A program made the translations under genes and the position numbers. Shown piece after piece: positions 37,153-47,165 of a DNA stretch of 64,000 nt. The notes beneath the pieces were generated by a model. That model ran no database searches. It saw only the letters and a program-made list of their open reading frames with translations, and had not been told where the DNA came from. Every line of letters starts with the position of its first letter. Within the stretch, counting starts at the first letter, position 1. Source of the stretch: Panonychus citri (taxonomy: Eukaryota > Arthropoda > Arachnida > Trombidiformes > Tetranychidae); assembly GCF_014898815.1 (NCBI RefSeq), contig NW_026515516.1, forward strand, positions 1,426,001 through 1,490,000, written 5' to 3'.

Positions 37153-39892
37153 AACGATTTTGTTATAATTAAATTAATTTAAATTCTTCTTTTGTTACTC
37201 ATCAACAATTAAAAACGATTTGTAAATTATTTTCATGTCGATAATCACAATTAAAGTAACAATCAATCAACCAGGTCACCAATTAATATTATTACCCAAA
37301 GTAATAATTAAAAGTTAATCATTTTTTTCATTCTCTTACCAATCTAATGATATATTCAAATTGATGACAATCATTGATTAAAATTGATCATCAATGAAAA
37401 CTAATTGTTTAACAGCAAATGGCTCTTTCACATTACAACAATTAATTCATCCGATTAATTAATTAACCGCAACTAATTAAGCAAATTAAGCAGAGGAAAA
37501 TAATAATAATAACTTAATTGATGATCAGTTAAACTTTTTCATATTAATAATTTAATCCTTCATTGATTATCAGCAATTGATGAGACAATTAACTGATAGA
37601 TAATATTGATTGGTAATAGAAATTAAGTTAATTGTGACAATTTAATTTCTATTAAACATTTTCTACACTTAATCAACACGCACTTATGATTCATTCACAT
37701 AGGTAATATCATTTTTAGCATCCTCATCATCATTGTAATCATCATGTTGATCGTGCTCATCATCAAGATGAAAAAAAAAAAATAACAAAACCAAATTAAC
37801 TTAAATTGTTGCAATTAGATTAATCACTTTTCCTTATTAATCTCACGCTTTTTCTTGCACTTAAATTAGTTTAACTTTAATTATATAATTTACTTCATTT
37901 ATTTCAAGTGATTAAGTCGGTGTTTCTTTGATTGTAACAAAGCTTAAATTAACTCTCCTTAATTGTCATTAAATGAACTAAATCAATTTTCAATTGTCTG
38001 GTTGGTTAACAGATTAAGATTAATAATTTAACGAATGACCAATTTTGTGAATGAAAATTTATAATTGATTCACAATCAATTGTTATACTACAAATTGAAT
38101 GTGAGTGGACAGATTTGATTATTGTAATGTTAAGATTAACTGAATGGTCAATTATTATTTGAAAACTCAGGTAAATACATTGACCTTCACAATGATGAAA
38201 ATATATCATATTAATTATAAATATTAATAAGACAAGTTGTTGTTGTTGTTGATGATGATAAAAAAAGTTATGATTTATATCAAGTGCATAGTTAGTTTTG
38301 ATTAGTTAACTAGCTAGTTAGTTAATAAGTTATATCAATAATCCAATGCAATTAAAGATGATGATGATGATACTGGATAATCCGATGATGAAAATGAAGA
38401 TTCATCAAGGTAGGTTGAAGATAAATTTACCTTAACAATTTAAGGTAATGTCAAAACATTGGAAAGGTAAAGATGATGAAGATGAGAAAAGAAAGAAAAA
38501 GTTTCATTGAAAAGCCCTGAGGTCAATCTATTAACAAGAGGAAATGAAACAAGATGAAATGATGATAAGGTAAGAGAGAGAGAGAGATGATGATGATGAT
38601 GATGATGAAACGGAAGCAGAAACAATCTTATAATTAGATTTGATTATTGAAAAACCAATAGATTTAGTCTCATCTTATTATCCAATAAAAATGTTCATCA
38701 TGATGATGATGAGGAGGTTGATCATGATGATCCTTATCTCCATCACCATCAATCCTAATCACTGCCCACTTGACCACCTCCAATTGTTTCAATGATTACA
38801 AGAAATACACAGAATAATCAATTTTGATTAAAGGTGTTACTGAAGGCGTTTCAATGTGTTCATGTTAATTAATTGATTCAGTTTTAAAATTTACTTCTTT
38901 CTTCTGGTTAATCATTTCAAATGTTAAATAACAATTAATTTGCTTGCTGGTTTTGATTATTATCTTTAAATCATGTTGATCATTTGTAGTAATATTTGAA
39001 CCACTGATTACAATCACTAATAATTAATTAAATTTACCTCATGATTTGTGTATGTGTGTTAATTGTAAGTCTTTTAAGCTTCTTAATTTAAAACCACCCA
39101 ACAAACAATTTATTAATTATTTAAGCTAATCAAAGATTGAGAATCAGTAACAACTATTAACGAAAAATATCATTATCGTTAATTATTATCATTAGACATG
39201 ATTATCATTTGGGAACTTTTCCAAATACAATAATAAATCATTAATCATTTAGGAAAATGATTGTTACAATTTCAATGATTTATCAGAATTAAGAATTAAC
39301 ACTCATTCAATTGTTTCACAACAATTAAAGATACTGTAACTGATCATGAAAACAAAAGTTTGAACTTGGAAAGTTTTATCAAATTCGATAGAACTTTTTC
39401 CTTCCGATTGATAAATTGAAGATTAATTTTACAATTTAATTCTCATAGACCGATCATCTTAATCATCACCAATGATGAAAATGATGATTAGTTGATTGGT
39501 AACAAATGTGATAACATTTGTGTATTATTATTAGAGGAACCACTTTTTTGGCAAAAATCATTAAAGTAATTCATCCGATTACAAACAACCTACTCATCCT
39601 CATCCTAATCTTCATCATCATCATCTTAATCATCAGTAGATGCAAAGCATACCACTTTAGCACAATTTACCTTTACACCTTCCTTTTACCTTTCTTTTCT
39701 AATCTTTCTCTTTCTTTTCAAATTTCTTTCCCCCTTTCTCTTCAACATTAACTTGTTTTATTTTTTCAAATTAACCCTGAGTTTAATTTCTTTTCCTCTC
39801 TCCTCCACACATCATTAACTCACTTCACGACCTATTTCCCACCTCTCTTTCCTTCACCCTATTTAATAATTTTTATAATCATTAAAGAGATT
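37153..39892. other. AT-rich intergenic stretch
   Basis: No gene seen. It holds CAT/GAT repeats near 38355-38390 and 38585-38610 and a (GTT)n stretch near 38236. Short frames at 38006-38209, 38440-38625 and 39518-39751 are low complexity. Confidence 0.45.
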
Positions 39893-39955
39893 TAATGATC
39901 TTAAAGATCATTAACGATCTTAATGATCTTAAAGATCATTAACGATCTTAATGAT
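39893..39955. repeat. 28-bp palindromic tandem repeat
   Basis: Two complete 28-base units (39893-39920, 39921-39948) and a partial third. Each holds AATGATCTTAAAGATCATT, a 9-base inverted repeat around one base, and three GATC words. Confidence 0.9.
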
Positions 39956-40378
39956 CATAATGGCATTTTCAATTCCAGGTCACATCCATTATAATTCTTA
40001 TAAATGAATGAATGAGCGTAAAATATTCATTTTATCATACAGATTCGTAAGTAAAACGATAAATAGAAGTTTATCTTTAAAATTTAATAATCAAGTTTTC
40101 TTTTAAAGTTTCTTTGAAGTTTTGTTTAAAGTTTCTTTAATCTTCAATCTTTAATTTAATTTATTAAATTAATAATTCAATCTAATCTTTGTGATATAAA
40201 ATACCTGGATTATATCCACAAGAAAAAGTTAAAGTCATCTTTTTATTACACCACATCGAAAATTAACAACCAACCATTAAAAAGTAAGTTGTTTTGATTT
40301 AAATCATTCGTTTTATCTACAATTTACGATAACGTTGGATAATGTGATAATTTTAAAGAAATACCACCATTTCAATTC

Positions 40379-40690
40379 TTGATTTGTTTATCTCTTCCTG
40401 TGTTTATATCCATCCTCCGTGTTTCTCTCTCTCTTGTGTTTATCTCTTTCTCTCTTGTGTTTATCTCTCTCTCTCTCTTGTGTTTTCTCTCTCTTGTGTT
40501 TTCTCTCTCTTTGTTTTCTCTCTTGTTTTCTTCTCTCTTGTGTTTTCTCTCTCTCTCTTTGTTTTTCTCTCTCTCTTGTGTCTTTTTCTCCTATGTTAAT
40601 CTCTCTCTCTCTCAGTCTCTTTTAGTCTCTTTTAGTTCCTTTGACTTCATTTCTCTCTCTAGTGTTTATATCTCTCTCTTTTGCTTTAGA
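40379..40690 (+). repeat. Low-complexity TCTC/TTGTGTTT tract
   Basis: About 310 bases of irregular repeats of CTCTCTCTTGTGTTT. The open frames here (for example 40379-40714) are Leu/Ser/Phe-rich in all three phases, as expected for a pyrimidine tract, and are not genes. The 340 bases between this and the next array (40691-41033) are AT-rich with nothing recognised. Confidence 0.9.
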
Positions 40691-41033
40691 CCAAGATTCA
40701 TAACAACATTATGAATTGTAGATATCTTTCTTTATGATCTTCTGTATGACTATAGCTAGGATCCTTTACAGTTAGATAAATTGATTCACGTGACTCTAGT
40801 TCTTGTCTATCGTCATTGTTTTTCCATCAATTATGTTGAGGTCCAAATTCCACATTTAATATACTTCTGTACTTTGCTCATTTATGATAATGTTTTTTGA
40901 AATTTGATCATTTTGTACTTGTTTACACTTAACTTTTGCATACCTTCATTTCATAACCACACATTTTTAACTTTGTTCCTTAGCTAACGATCTAAGTTGC
41001 CAGATGTTCAACATCTTGAGTGAGTGAATGAGT

Positions 41034-41670
41034 TAAACATTTTCCCATGTTAATGAATAGGCTTTGATCTATTTATTCAATTTCAATTTATTTTTTCACT
41101 TCTATCCTTTCTTCTTTACATAAGAATGACGCGTTTTGCATGTTTTTTATTTCATCAATTCTTAAGTCAGTGAATGGTTTAACATTTTCCCATGTAAATG
41201 AATAGGCTTTGATCTATTTATTCAATTCCAAGAATTTTTCACTTATCCTTTCTTCTTTACATGAGAATGACGTTTTACATGCGTTTTAATTTCATCAATC
41301 CTTAAGTTAGTAAATGGGTTAAACATTTTCCCATGTTAATGAATAGGCTTTGATCTATTTATTCAATTCAATTTTTTCACTTTATCCTTTCTTCTTTACA
41401 TGAGAATGACGCGTTTTGCATGCGTTTTTATTTCATCAATTCTTAAGTCAGTAAATGGGTGCAACATTTTCCCATGTTAATGAATAGGCTTTGATCTATT
41501 TATTCAATTCCAAAAATTTTTTCACTCTTATCCTTTCTTCTTTACATGAGAATGACGTTTTTACATGCGTTTTTATTTCATCAATTTTAAGTCAGTAAAT
41601 GGGTTTAACATTTTCCCATGTAAATGAATAGGCTTTGATCTATTTATTCAATTTCAATCATTTTTTACTT
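41034..41670 (+). repeat. ~142-bp tandem repeat array, left (about 4.5 units)
   Basis: Units marked by AATGAATAGGCTTTGATCTA begin at about 41052, 41197, 41338, 41479 and 41623 (spacing 145, 141, 141, 144). Each continues with TTTATTCAATTCC, a pyrimidine stretch ending in CTTCTTTACATGAGAATGAC, then GCGTTTTGCATGCGTTTTTA and TTTCATCAAT. The same repeat, in the same orientation, occurs on the other side of the transposon at 56790-57300. Confidence 0.92.
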
Positions 41671-41733
41671 GATTTCTTCTTTTCCATTTTTCTTTAACAA
41701 ATAGTGTCTCAATCAACCTCAAGATATATTAGT

Positions 41734-42545
41734 ATGCCGTCACTTGAAGAGATGAATATTAATCAACCTCGATCTTCTGCTGATCAACACTTCTCCATCC
41801 AACGTTGACCTCAACCTTCAACCTCAGCTATTGAGCAACCCCAACCATCAACTTCGACAATCGATGACCGTCGTATTACTCGTCTTCTTCTCGAATGGAC
41901 GAACCATCTTCTAATACCGCGATTCGAACTCCCGATGAACCTCCTATTTTGCAAGCGAGGAGTGAGGTGATGAATGAGTGGCCTTCAGATCTCGAAATGG
42001 TATGAAGAGGATGGTTTGGTCACTTCAATGCTAAGGTGGGACAAAACGATCGTGCCAGGTGAACGATTGATAAACTTCTCTGGTCCAGAAGAGAAAAAGA
42101 CAACCAAGGAAAACTTCTGGATTGTTGCTGCTCGTGACGAAGTTCAGGAAATTGAGAAAATGGAGGAAGATCAAAGACGAATTATCGAAGCAAATCCAAT
42201 TATGTATCGTTGTCTATACTGCTTTCAACTCAAAGAAAAGCTAGACAAGTGGCTGAACATGTTGGATCAATAGCCAACTTGGCGGGATTCATCGAAAAAA
42301 CTAAGAGAATGAATTGTGCTGCTCGTCGAGAGGTTGATTTTCCCGGTATTTCATCTGGACGGGTCAACTCTAATACCGAAGGTCCACAACGTTGGCCATG
42401 GATGGAAATGATTGTTCGGGATGGAGTCGAAATTAGTTCTGATCAATACGATAAGGCCAAAAAATATTTTGATTATATTCATTATAAATATCAAGCTGGA
42501 GAATTTTGGGAAAAAAGAGTAAATAATCATTCTTATCAACCTTGA
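41734..42545 (+). pseudogene. Frame-broken left-end gene of the element, unknown function
   Basis: Protein-like sequence in shifting frames. ATG at 41734 opens a Ser/Gln/Pro-rich segment with repeated QPQPSTS, stopped by a TGA near 41807 and continuing in other frames; 41974-42273 carries ISKWYEEDGL and LRWDKTIVPGERLI; 42210-42545 carries QVAEHVGSIANLAGF and WPWMEMIVRDGVEIS, with an end at 42545. At least three one-base shifts are needed. Composition (mixed charged and hydrophobic residues, Trp-rich) suggests a genuine globular protein of about 260 residues. Not recognised; an accessory gene of the element, transcribed toward the polymerase. Confidence 0.45.
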
Positions 42546-42576
42546 ATACGCATGACCATTAAACTTTTTTTTCTTT

Positions 42577-42610
42577 ACGCATGCGTGATTTTTTCTTTCG
42601 GGTATATAAA
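42577..42610 (+). promoter_or_regulatory. TATA-box promoter of the zinc-finger/polymerase unit
   Basis: TATATAAA at 42603-42610 lies 52 bases before the ATG at 42662. Just upstream is the perfect 10-base palindrome ACGCATGCGT (42577-42586), similar to an NRF1-type site, and its GCATGCGT word is also in each unit of the flanking 142-bp arrays. Confidence 0.65.
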
Positions 42611-42661
42611 CGGTTGTTGATTTGAAAACCTTGCCAGTCCCGATTGGAGATAGGCTTTAGA

Positions 42662-43135
42662 ATGGTAAGTTGAATGATGAGCATTTTAGATTAGATTTAA
42701 TTGAAATTTTTTTAATCTTAGGATTTCAAATGCCCATGTTGTAATTATACCAACATTAATTTAGGAGTTTACTTATCTCATGAGTGTCCATGCATCGACA
42801 ATTGTAGAAAGTGGGACTTCACCACTCCAAAAATACAACGACCAATTCCAAGAACAACAAAAAAGAGTCAACAATGTACAATATGTAAAAAGAGATTCTA
42901 CCTATCAACTCGTTTAACTAATCACAAGTGTAAAGGTCGATCTCTTTTAACATCATTACCAACACCTTCAACATCTATAATTGATGATTTTATATTAACT
43001 AAACAAGCATATAATGGAATGATTCGATATTATAAATGTTCAATTAACGAAGTTGATATCGATGAAGTTGAAAGAAAATATAGTGATAAATTGAAGAATA
43101 TACTAGACTGTTTGAGAAAGGAGCTCACAGTGTAG
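42662..43135 (+). CDS. Zinc-finger N-terminal part of the polymerase gene (ATG-only first coding exon)
   Basis: The ATG at 42662-42664 is followed directly by GTAAGT; a 57-base intron ends in TCTTAG at 42721, and the frame then runs 42722-43135 (137 codons and a stop). The first segment DFKCPCCNYTN with HECPC and the second CTICKKRFYLSTRLTNHKC are two C2H2/C2HC-type fingers; a Ser/Thr-rich linker and a charged helix follow. Other Maverick polymerases carry such fingers at their N-terminus. In the polymerase frame, 27 bases further, protein-like sequence also extends upstream of the annotated start to about 43103, which suggests that a single base missing near an AAGAATA run splits one gene in two. 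Otherwise this is a separate DNA-binding protein. Confidence 0.7.
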
Positions 43136-43161
43136 TTTATGACATTAATTTACACACTCAA

Positions 43162-46100
43162 ATGTCGAAACTAAGTAGTCAACAAATAGACACTGTTGTT
43201 GCAGATTTACACTCTATAAATAAACCACTTTATCAAGGCGATGACCTGAATATTGAAATTTCTCAAAGTTTTAATGAAATAAGAGAAATTTGTGATCAGT
43301 TTACTGAGAAAGGAAGTGGGTTCTGGATTGAGTCAATTCAATACATTGAACTAAGTGTTGGTAAATATCAACCGCATAAAGGAGGATGTTCTTCTCATTC
43401 TTTACCGGCAAAATTAAATTCAAAAAAGTGTTTAATAAATCTCAAAACTGAAACAGATTGTTTTATGTATTCAATTTTAGCTTCACTTCATCCAGCTTCA
43501 CGAAATGGTCAACGAATATCAAGTTATCGTACATTTATTGATTTATATGATTTCTCTTCATGTCGCGGGATTGTTGATTTGAAACAAATAGACACTTTTG
43601 AACGAAGCAACAATATTTCAGTAAATGTTTATTCTTACAACATGGATGATAAATATGTTATTCCAATACGAATAACCAAACATCAATTACAGAAACATGT
43701 TCTCCTTTTTCTTTATGGTGATCATTATTATCCCATAACTTCATTTCAACGACTTTTATCATCTAAATCGTCATATCAACGAAAATATTGTCAAAGATGT
43801 TTGATTGGTTTCCATGATGAACAAAAACTTATTGCACATATTGTAGATTGTGATCAGTATGAACCACAACGTATTGTTATGCCAAAACGAACTGGTGAAC
43901 CCTCTTATTTAATGAAAAAGAATTTCAGTAAAGAAGAAAAACACCCGTTCGTCATTTATGCTGATTTTGAGTGTTTGTCTATTCCGACAGGTGATCCACA
44001 AAAACCATTCAGACATGAACCATGTAGTTATGGTTACATTGTTGTTGATTGGGAAAAAAATGTTCTATTTAAAAACTTTTGTCATGGAAACAATATCGTA
44101 GGCGATTTTTTACGGGAGATAAGAGATCTACAACAACCTTTACAAGACTATTTGAAAGCAAATATTAAACCATTAGTAATGACTGATGAAGATGAGGATG
44201 ATTTTAAAAAAACTGATTATTGTGTAATCTGTGGCCAATACCTTGATTTACAAAAGAGAGTACGTGATCATTGTCATCTCACTGGTGTTTTCAGAGGTGC
44301 CGCTCACCCAGAATGTAATTTACAACGTTCTTTACCAACTCGTATCCCCGTTTTCTTTCATAACCTTAAAAACTATGATGGACACATTATTATTAAGAAT
44401 ATCGCTGAAAATATTTTCAATGCTAGACTTATTGTAATTCCATCATCACTTGAAAAGTATATTGGATTTTTTATCGGTCAATTTGCTTTTCTTGATTCTC
44501 TAGCCTTTTTACCAACGAGTCTTGACACTTTAAGTTCTAATTTATCAACTGATGATAAACTTCACTTCTTAAGACAAGAATGGTCAACTGGGGATTTGTC
44601 AGAAGTTTTAAAAAAAGCAACATTACCTTATGAATATATTTCATCTATTGATAAATTTTATGACAACTGTTTACCATCAAAAGACAAATTTTATTCTTCT
44701 CTAACTGATTCTAACATTTCTGATGAAATGTATTCAAGGTTAGAAAAAATTTGGCATCAATTTAATTGTGAAGTGCTCGGTGATCTTATCGATGTTTATC
44801 TTAAAGTTGACGTGTACATGTTAGCAGCCTCTTTCGAGAATTTCAGAGAAACATCAATGAAAGATTTTAAAATTGATCCACCTCACTATATGACAGGCCC
44901 TGGACTTTCTTTCGCTGCTGCTTTTCGTCGTCTTCAAATAGAAGTTGAACTTTTTTGTGATATCGATAAGTTAATGATGATTGAAAAAGGGATTCGTGGC
45001 GGTTTGACCACTGTTGCTAGACGATATGTCAAAGCAAATAATCCAAATGTACCTGGATATGACGGTGGTGATCAAACACATTTACTATATCTTGATGTGA
45101 ATAATCTTTATGGCTATGCGATGTGTTCTTACCTCCCATATGCTTACTATGCTTGGAAAAACTTCGATGATGAAGAAGCTGTACTTCGCGATCTAAGATT
45201 CTCTTCCGGTTACAATTATATATATGAAGTTGATTTAGAATATCCATCTGAACTTCATGATGAACATGATGACTTTCCACTGGCACCACATAAACTAAAG
45301 ATAGATAATGAAATGTTAAGTCCTTATGCTAAAAGAATTGTTGAAAAATTACAAGAAAGAGGTCATCATAGTGTAAGTAGTGAAAAACTAGTTGCCACTT
45401 TTCTCAAGAGAGAAAAATACGTTGTTCATGGTCTTAATTTAAAATTCTATATGGAAAAAGGACTCAAAGTGACTAAGATTCATCGTATTCTCAAATTTTC
45501 TTCGTTGCCTTGGCTACAAGATTATATTGAGTTCTGCACATCGAAAAGACAACAAGCAAAAGATCCATTTACTTCATCTCTTTATAAACTATTCGTGAAT
45601 AGTATTTACGGTAAATTGATGGAGGATAAAAGAAAACATGTCAAAGTTGATGTGACAACATCCGAACCAATGGCTGCGCGACGACTGAGAAAACATCTAC
45701 TACAAAGATTCAAAATTATTGATGAAAATAAGGTCATGTTTCAGATGAAAAAAGATGTAGTTTTAATGAACAAACCAATTGTAACAGGATTTACAGTGCT
45801 TGAACTCTCGAAACTACATGTTTATACACTGTATTACGATACTTTTAAATGTACTTTCGGTGATCGTTGTCGACTCATCTATTCCGATACTGATTCTCTA
45901 TTGATTGAGTTGAAATCAAATCATTTGATTGAAGATCTGAAACAAGTTGAACATGTAATGGACTTGAGTGATCTTCCACAAAATCATCCGTTACACTCTG
46001 ATGAACATAAAAAAGAAATTGGATATTTGAAAGATGAAATGGCTGGTGATGAAATTCACGAAGTTGTTGCGATAAAACCGAAACTTTACGTTATTAAAAG

Positions 46101-46365
46101 TGCATCGGGCGTGAAAAAAAGAGCGAAGGGAGTACAGAGACAAGTTGTCGCCAACAAGCTGTCATTTGACGATTATAAACGTTGTTTATTTCAAGAGGAA
46201 ATCCATATGGTAACAAATCGAAGGTTAGGTTCAACCAACCATGACATCCATATGTATACGCAAGAGAAAATAGCGATCACGCCTCTGGAAGATAAAAGAT
46301 ATTTATTGGGAGATGGAATTAGCTCCCTCGCGTATGGACATTATAAAATTGAAAGAGAAGATTAA
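43162..46365 (+). CDS. polB: Protein-primed family B DNA polymerase (Polinton PolB)
   Basis: Replicates the element by protein priming, as in adenoviruses and Polintons. 1067 residues, frame intact. An N-terminal region with GKYQPHKGG and DCFMYSILASLHP is the conserved element-specific domain. The 3'-5' exonuclease has ExoI ADFECLS (D268, E270), ExoII NLKNYDGH and an ExoIII region at YLKVDVYML. Between them sits a Cys-His cluster CVIC (354-357) with DHCHLTG and a later ECN, the endonuclease VII-like insertion typical of Maverick polymerases. Polymerase motifs: A LDVNNLYGYAM (D645), B KLFVNSIYGKLME (K809, N813, Y816), C YSDTDSL (D909, D911). All catalytic residues are present, so activity is plausible. 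The true start may be upstream (see the zinc-finger entry). Confidence 0.97.
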   Translation: MSKLSSQQIDTVVADLHSINKPLYQGDDLNIEISQSFNEIREICDQFTEKGSGFWIESIQYIELSVGKYQPHKGGCSSHSLPAKLNSKKCLINLKTETDCFMYSILASLHPASRNGQRISSYRTFIDLYDFSSCRGIVDLKQIDTFERSNNISVNVYSYNMDDKYVIPIRITKHQLQKHVLLFLYGDHYYPITSFQRLLSSKSSYQRKYCQRCLIGFHDEQKLIAHIVDCDQYEPQRIVMPKRTGEPSYLMKKNFSKEEKHPFVIYADFECLSIPTGDPQKPFRHEPCSYGYIVVDWEKNVLFKNFCHGNNIVGDFLREIRDLQQPLQDYLKANIKPLVMTDEDEDDFKKTDYCVICGQYLDLQKRVRDHCHLTGVFRGAAHPECNLQRSLPTRIPVFFHNLKNYDGHIIIKNIAENIFNARLIVIPSSLEKYIGFFIGQFAFLDSLAFLPTSLDTLSSNLSTDDKLHFLRQEWSTGDLSEVLKKATLPYEYISSIDKFYDNCLPSKDKFYSSLTDSNISDEMYSRLEKIWHQFNCEVLGDLIDVYLKVDVYMLAASFENFRETSMKDFKIDPPHYMTGPGLSFAAAFRRLQIEVELFCDIDKLMMIEKGIRGGLTTVARRYVKANNPNVPGYDGGDQTHLLYLDVNNLYGYAMCSYLPYAYYAWKNFDDEEAVLRDLRFSSGYNYIYEVDLEYPSELHDEHDDFPLAPHKLKIDNEMLSPYAKRIVEKLQERGHHSVSSEKLVATFLKREKYVVHGLNLKFYMEKGLKVTKIHRILKFSSLPWLQDYIEFCTSKRQQAKDPFTSSLYKLFVNSIYGKLMEDKRKHVKVDVTTSEPMAARRLRKHLLQRFKIIDENKVMFQMKKDVVLMNKPIVTGFTVLELSKLHVYTLYYDTFKCTFGDRCRLIYSDTDSLLIELKSNHLIEDLKQVEHVMDLSDLPQNHPLHSDEHKKEIGYLKDEMAGDEIHEVVAIKPKLYVIKSASGVKKRAKGVQRQVVANKLSFDDYKRCLFQEEIHMVTNRRLGSTNHDIHMYTQEKIAITPLEDKRYLLGDGISSLAYGHYKIERED

Positions 46366-46420
46366 TGCTCATTCATTTATAGTTTTTCATTTGTGAAAGT
46401 TTATTTTTAAAAAGTGAAAA

Positions 46421-46744
46421 ATGGAAACTGAATACAATTCTACATTAACTGTTGAATCAATGGATTGGTCCCACTTCGAGGAACTGTGGGCTGAGGGTCT
46501 TGCCGAGCAACAGCCAAGTGAAACACCATCAACATCATCACGGATTCGAAGAAAGGCCCGTGAAGCTCGAATGAAGGAGAATCCAGAAGCTGTCCTTTAT
46601 TTTCTTGGTAAAAAACGATTGAAAGCCAATCGTAAGCTGATCGCTCTACAGAAAAAAGAATCTGTCAATGTCGCTAAAAAGCGACAAGAATGTGATCGCA
46701 TCAAGCGACAATTTGTAGAGTTGACCAATTCAATTTCTAATTAA
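46421..46744 (+). CDS. Small basic coiled-coil protein of the element, unknown
   Basis: 107 residues following the polymerase by 56 bases on the same strand. The first 40 residues are acidic with several Trp/Glu (MDWSHFEELWAEGLAEQ), then a Ser/Thr linker, then a strongly basic helical region (RIRRKAREARMKE, KKRLKANRKL) leading into a Lys/Gln/Val coiled coil. The order basic region then leucine/valine-spaced helix resembles a bZIP layout, so a DNA-binding role is possible. Its 3' end overlaps the 3' end of the opposing protease gene by 8 bases. No family assigned. Confidence 0.6.
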   Translation: METEYNSTLTVESMDWSHFEELWAEGLAEQQPSETPSTSSRIRRKAREARMKENPEAVLYFLGKKRLKANRKLIALQKKESVNVAKKRQECDRIKRQFVELTNSISN

Positions 46745-47165
46745 AATTTTTTCTGATCAACTTAATCAATTGTCTCTCATTACTTTCATATTTACATTTC
46801 GCGAAAATTTTAATAAACTTTGCACTAGCCAAACAAATAAATAAAATAGACAAATAACCACAAGAAGTTGACAGATTTCCCTGATATTTATTGGGATTGT
46901 ATGTATATCCATTTGGTGCATGTTTTTCAATAAATGAAAGAATATTTCCTTCAGGCGGTCCGCCAAAAGAGTTGAAAAAACTTGCTTTTCCATTGTAGTC
47001 AAATTTAACAGCGACCCAATGAGAACCTTCTTTATATCCAGGATCTAAATTAATTATGAAGCTTTTAGGTTTAGTAAATGAAACTGGTAATCTATCAGAT
47101 GGAAACACCCCACCAAAATTTCTCTTATTTTTCATTAACTTATAAATATCCTCCGTAGTTAACAT
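46737..47165 (-). CDS. Adenain-like cysteine protease (Polinton PRO)
   Basis: Capsid maturation protease of the adenovirus/Ulp1 (C5/C48) fold. 142 residues. The order of active-site blocks is right: GSHWVAV with His49, FFNSFGGPP at 63-71, and the oxyanion Gln95 seven residues before Cys102 in QGNLSTSCGYLSILF. The acidic residue usually found in 'FDSFG' is Asn65 here, a possible loss or a replacement of the triad acid. Length is short but usual for Polinton proteases. Its start codon overlaps the stop of the upstream capsid gene by one base (TAATG), which suggests co-transcription and coupled translation. Confidence 0.88.
   Translation of the reverse strand: MLTTEDIYKLMKNKRNFGGVFPSDRLPVSFTKPKSFIINLDPGYKEGSHWVAVKFDYNGKASFFNSFGGPPEGNILSFIEKHAPNGYTYNPNKYQGNLSTSCGYLSILFICLASAKFIKIFAKCKYESNERQLIKLIRKNFN

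Noticed and set aside
40379..40714. 111-codon frame rich in Leu, Ser and Phe
   Set aside because: Pure pyrimidine repeat, open in all three frames.
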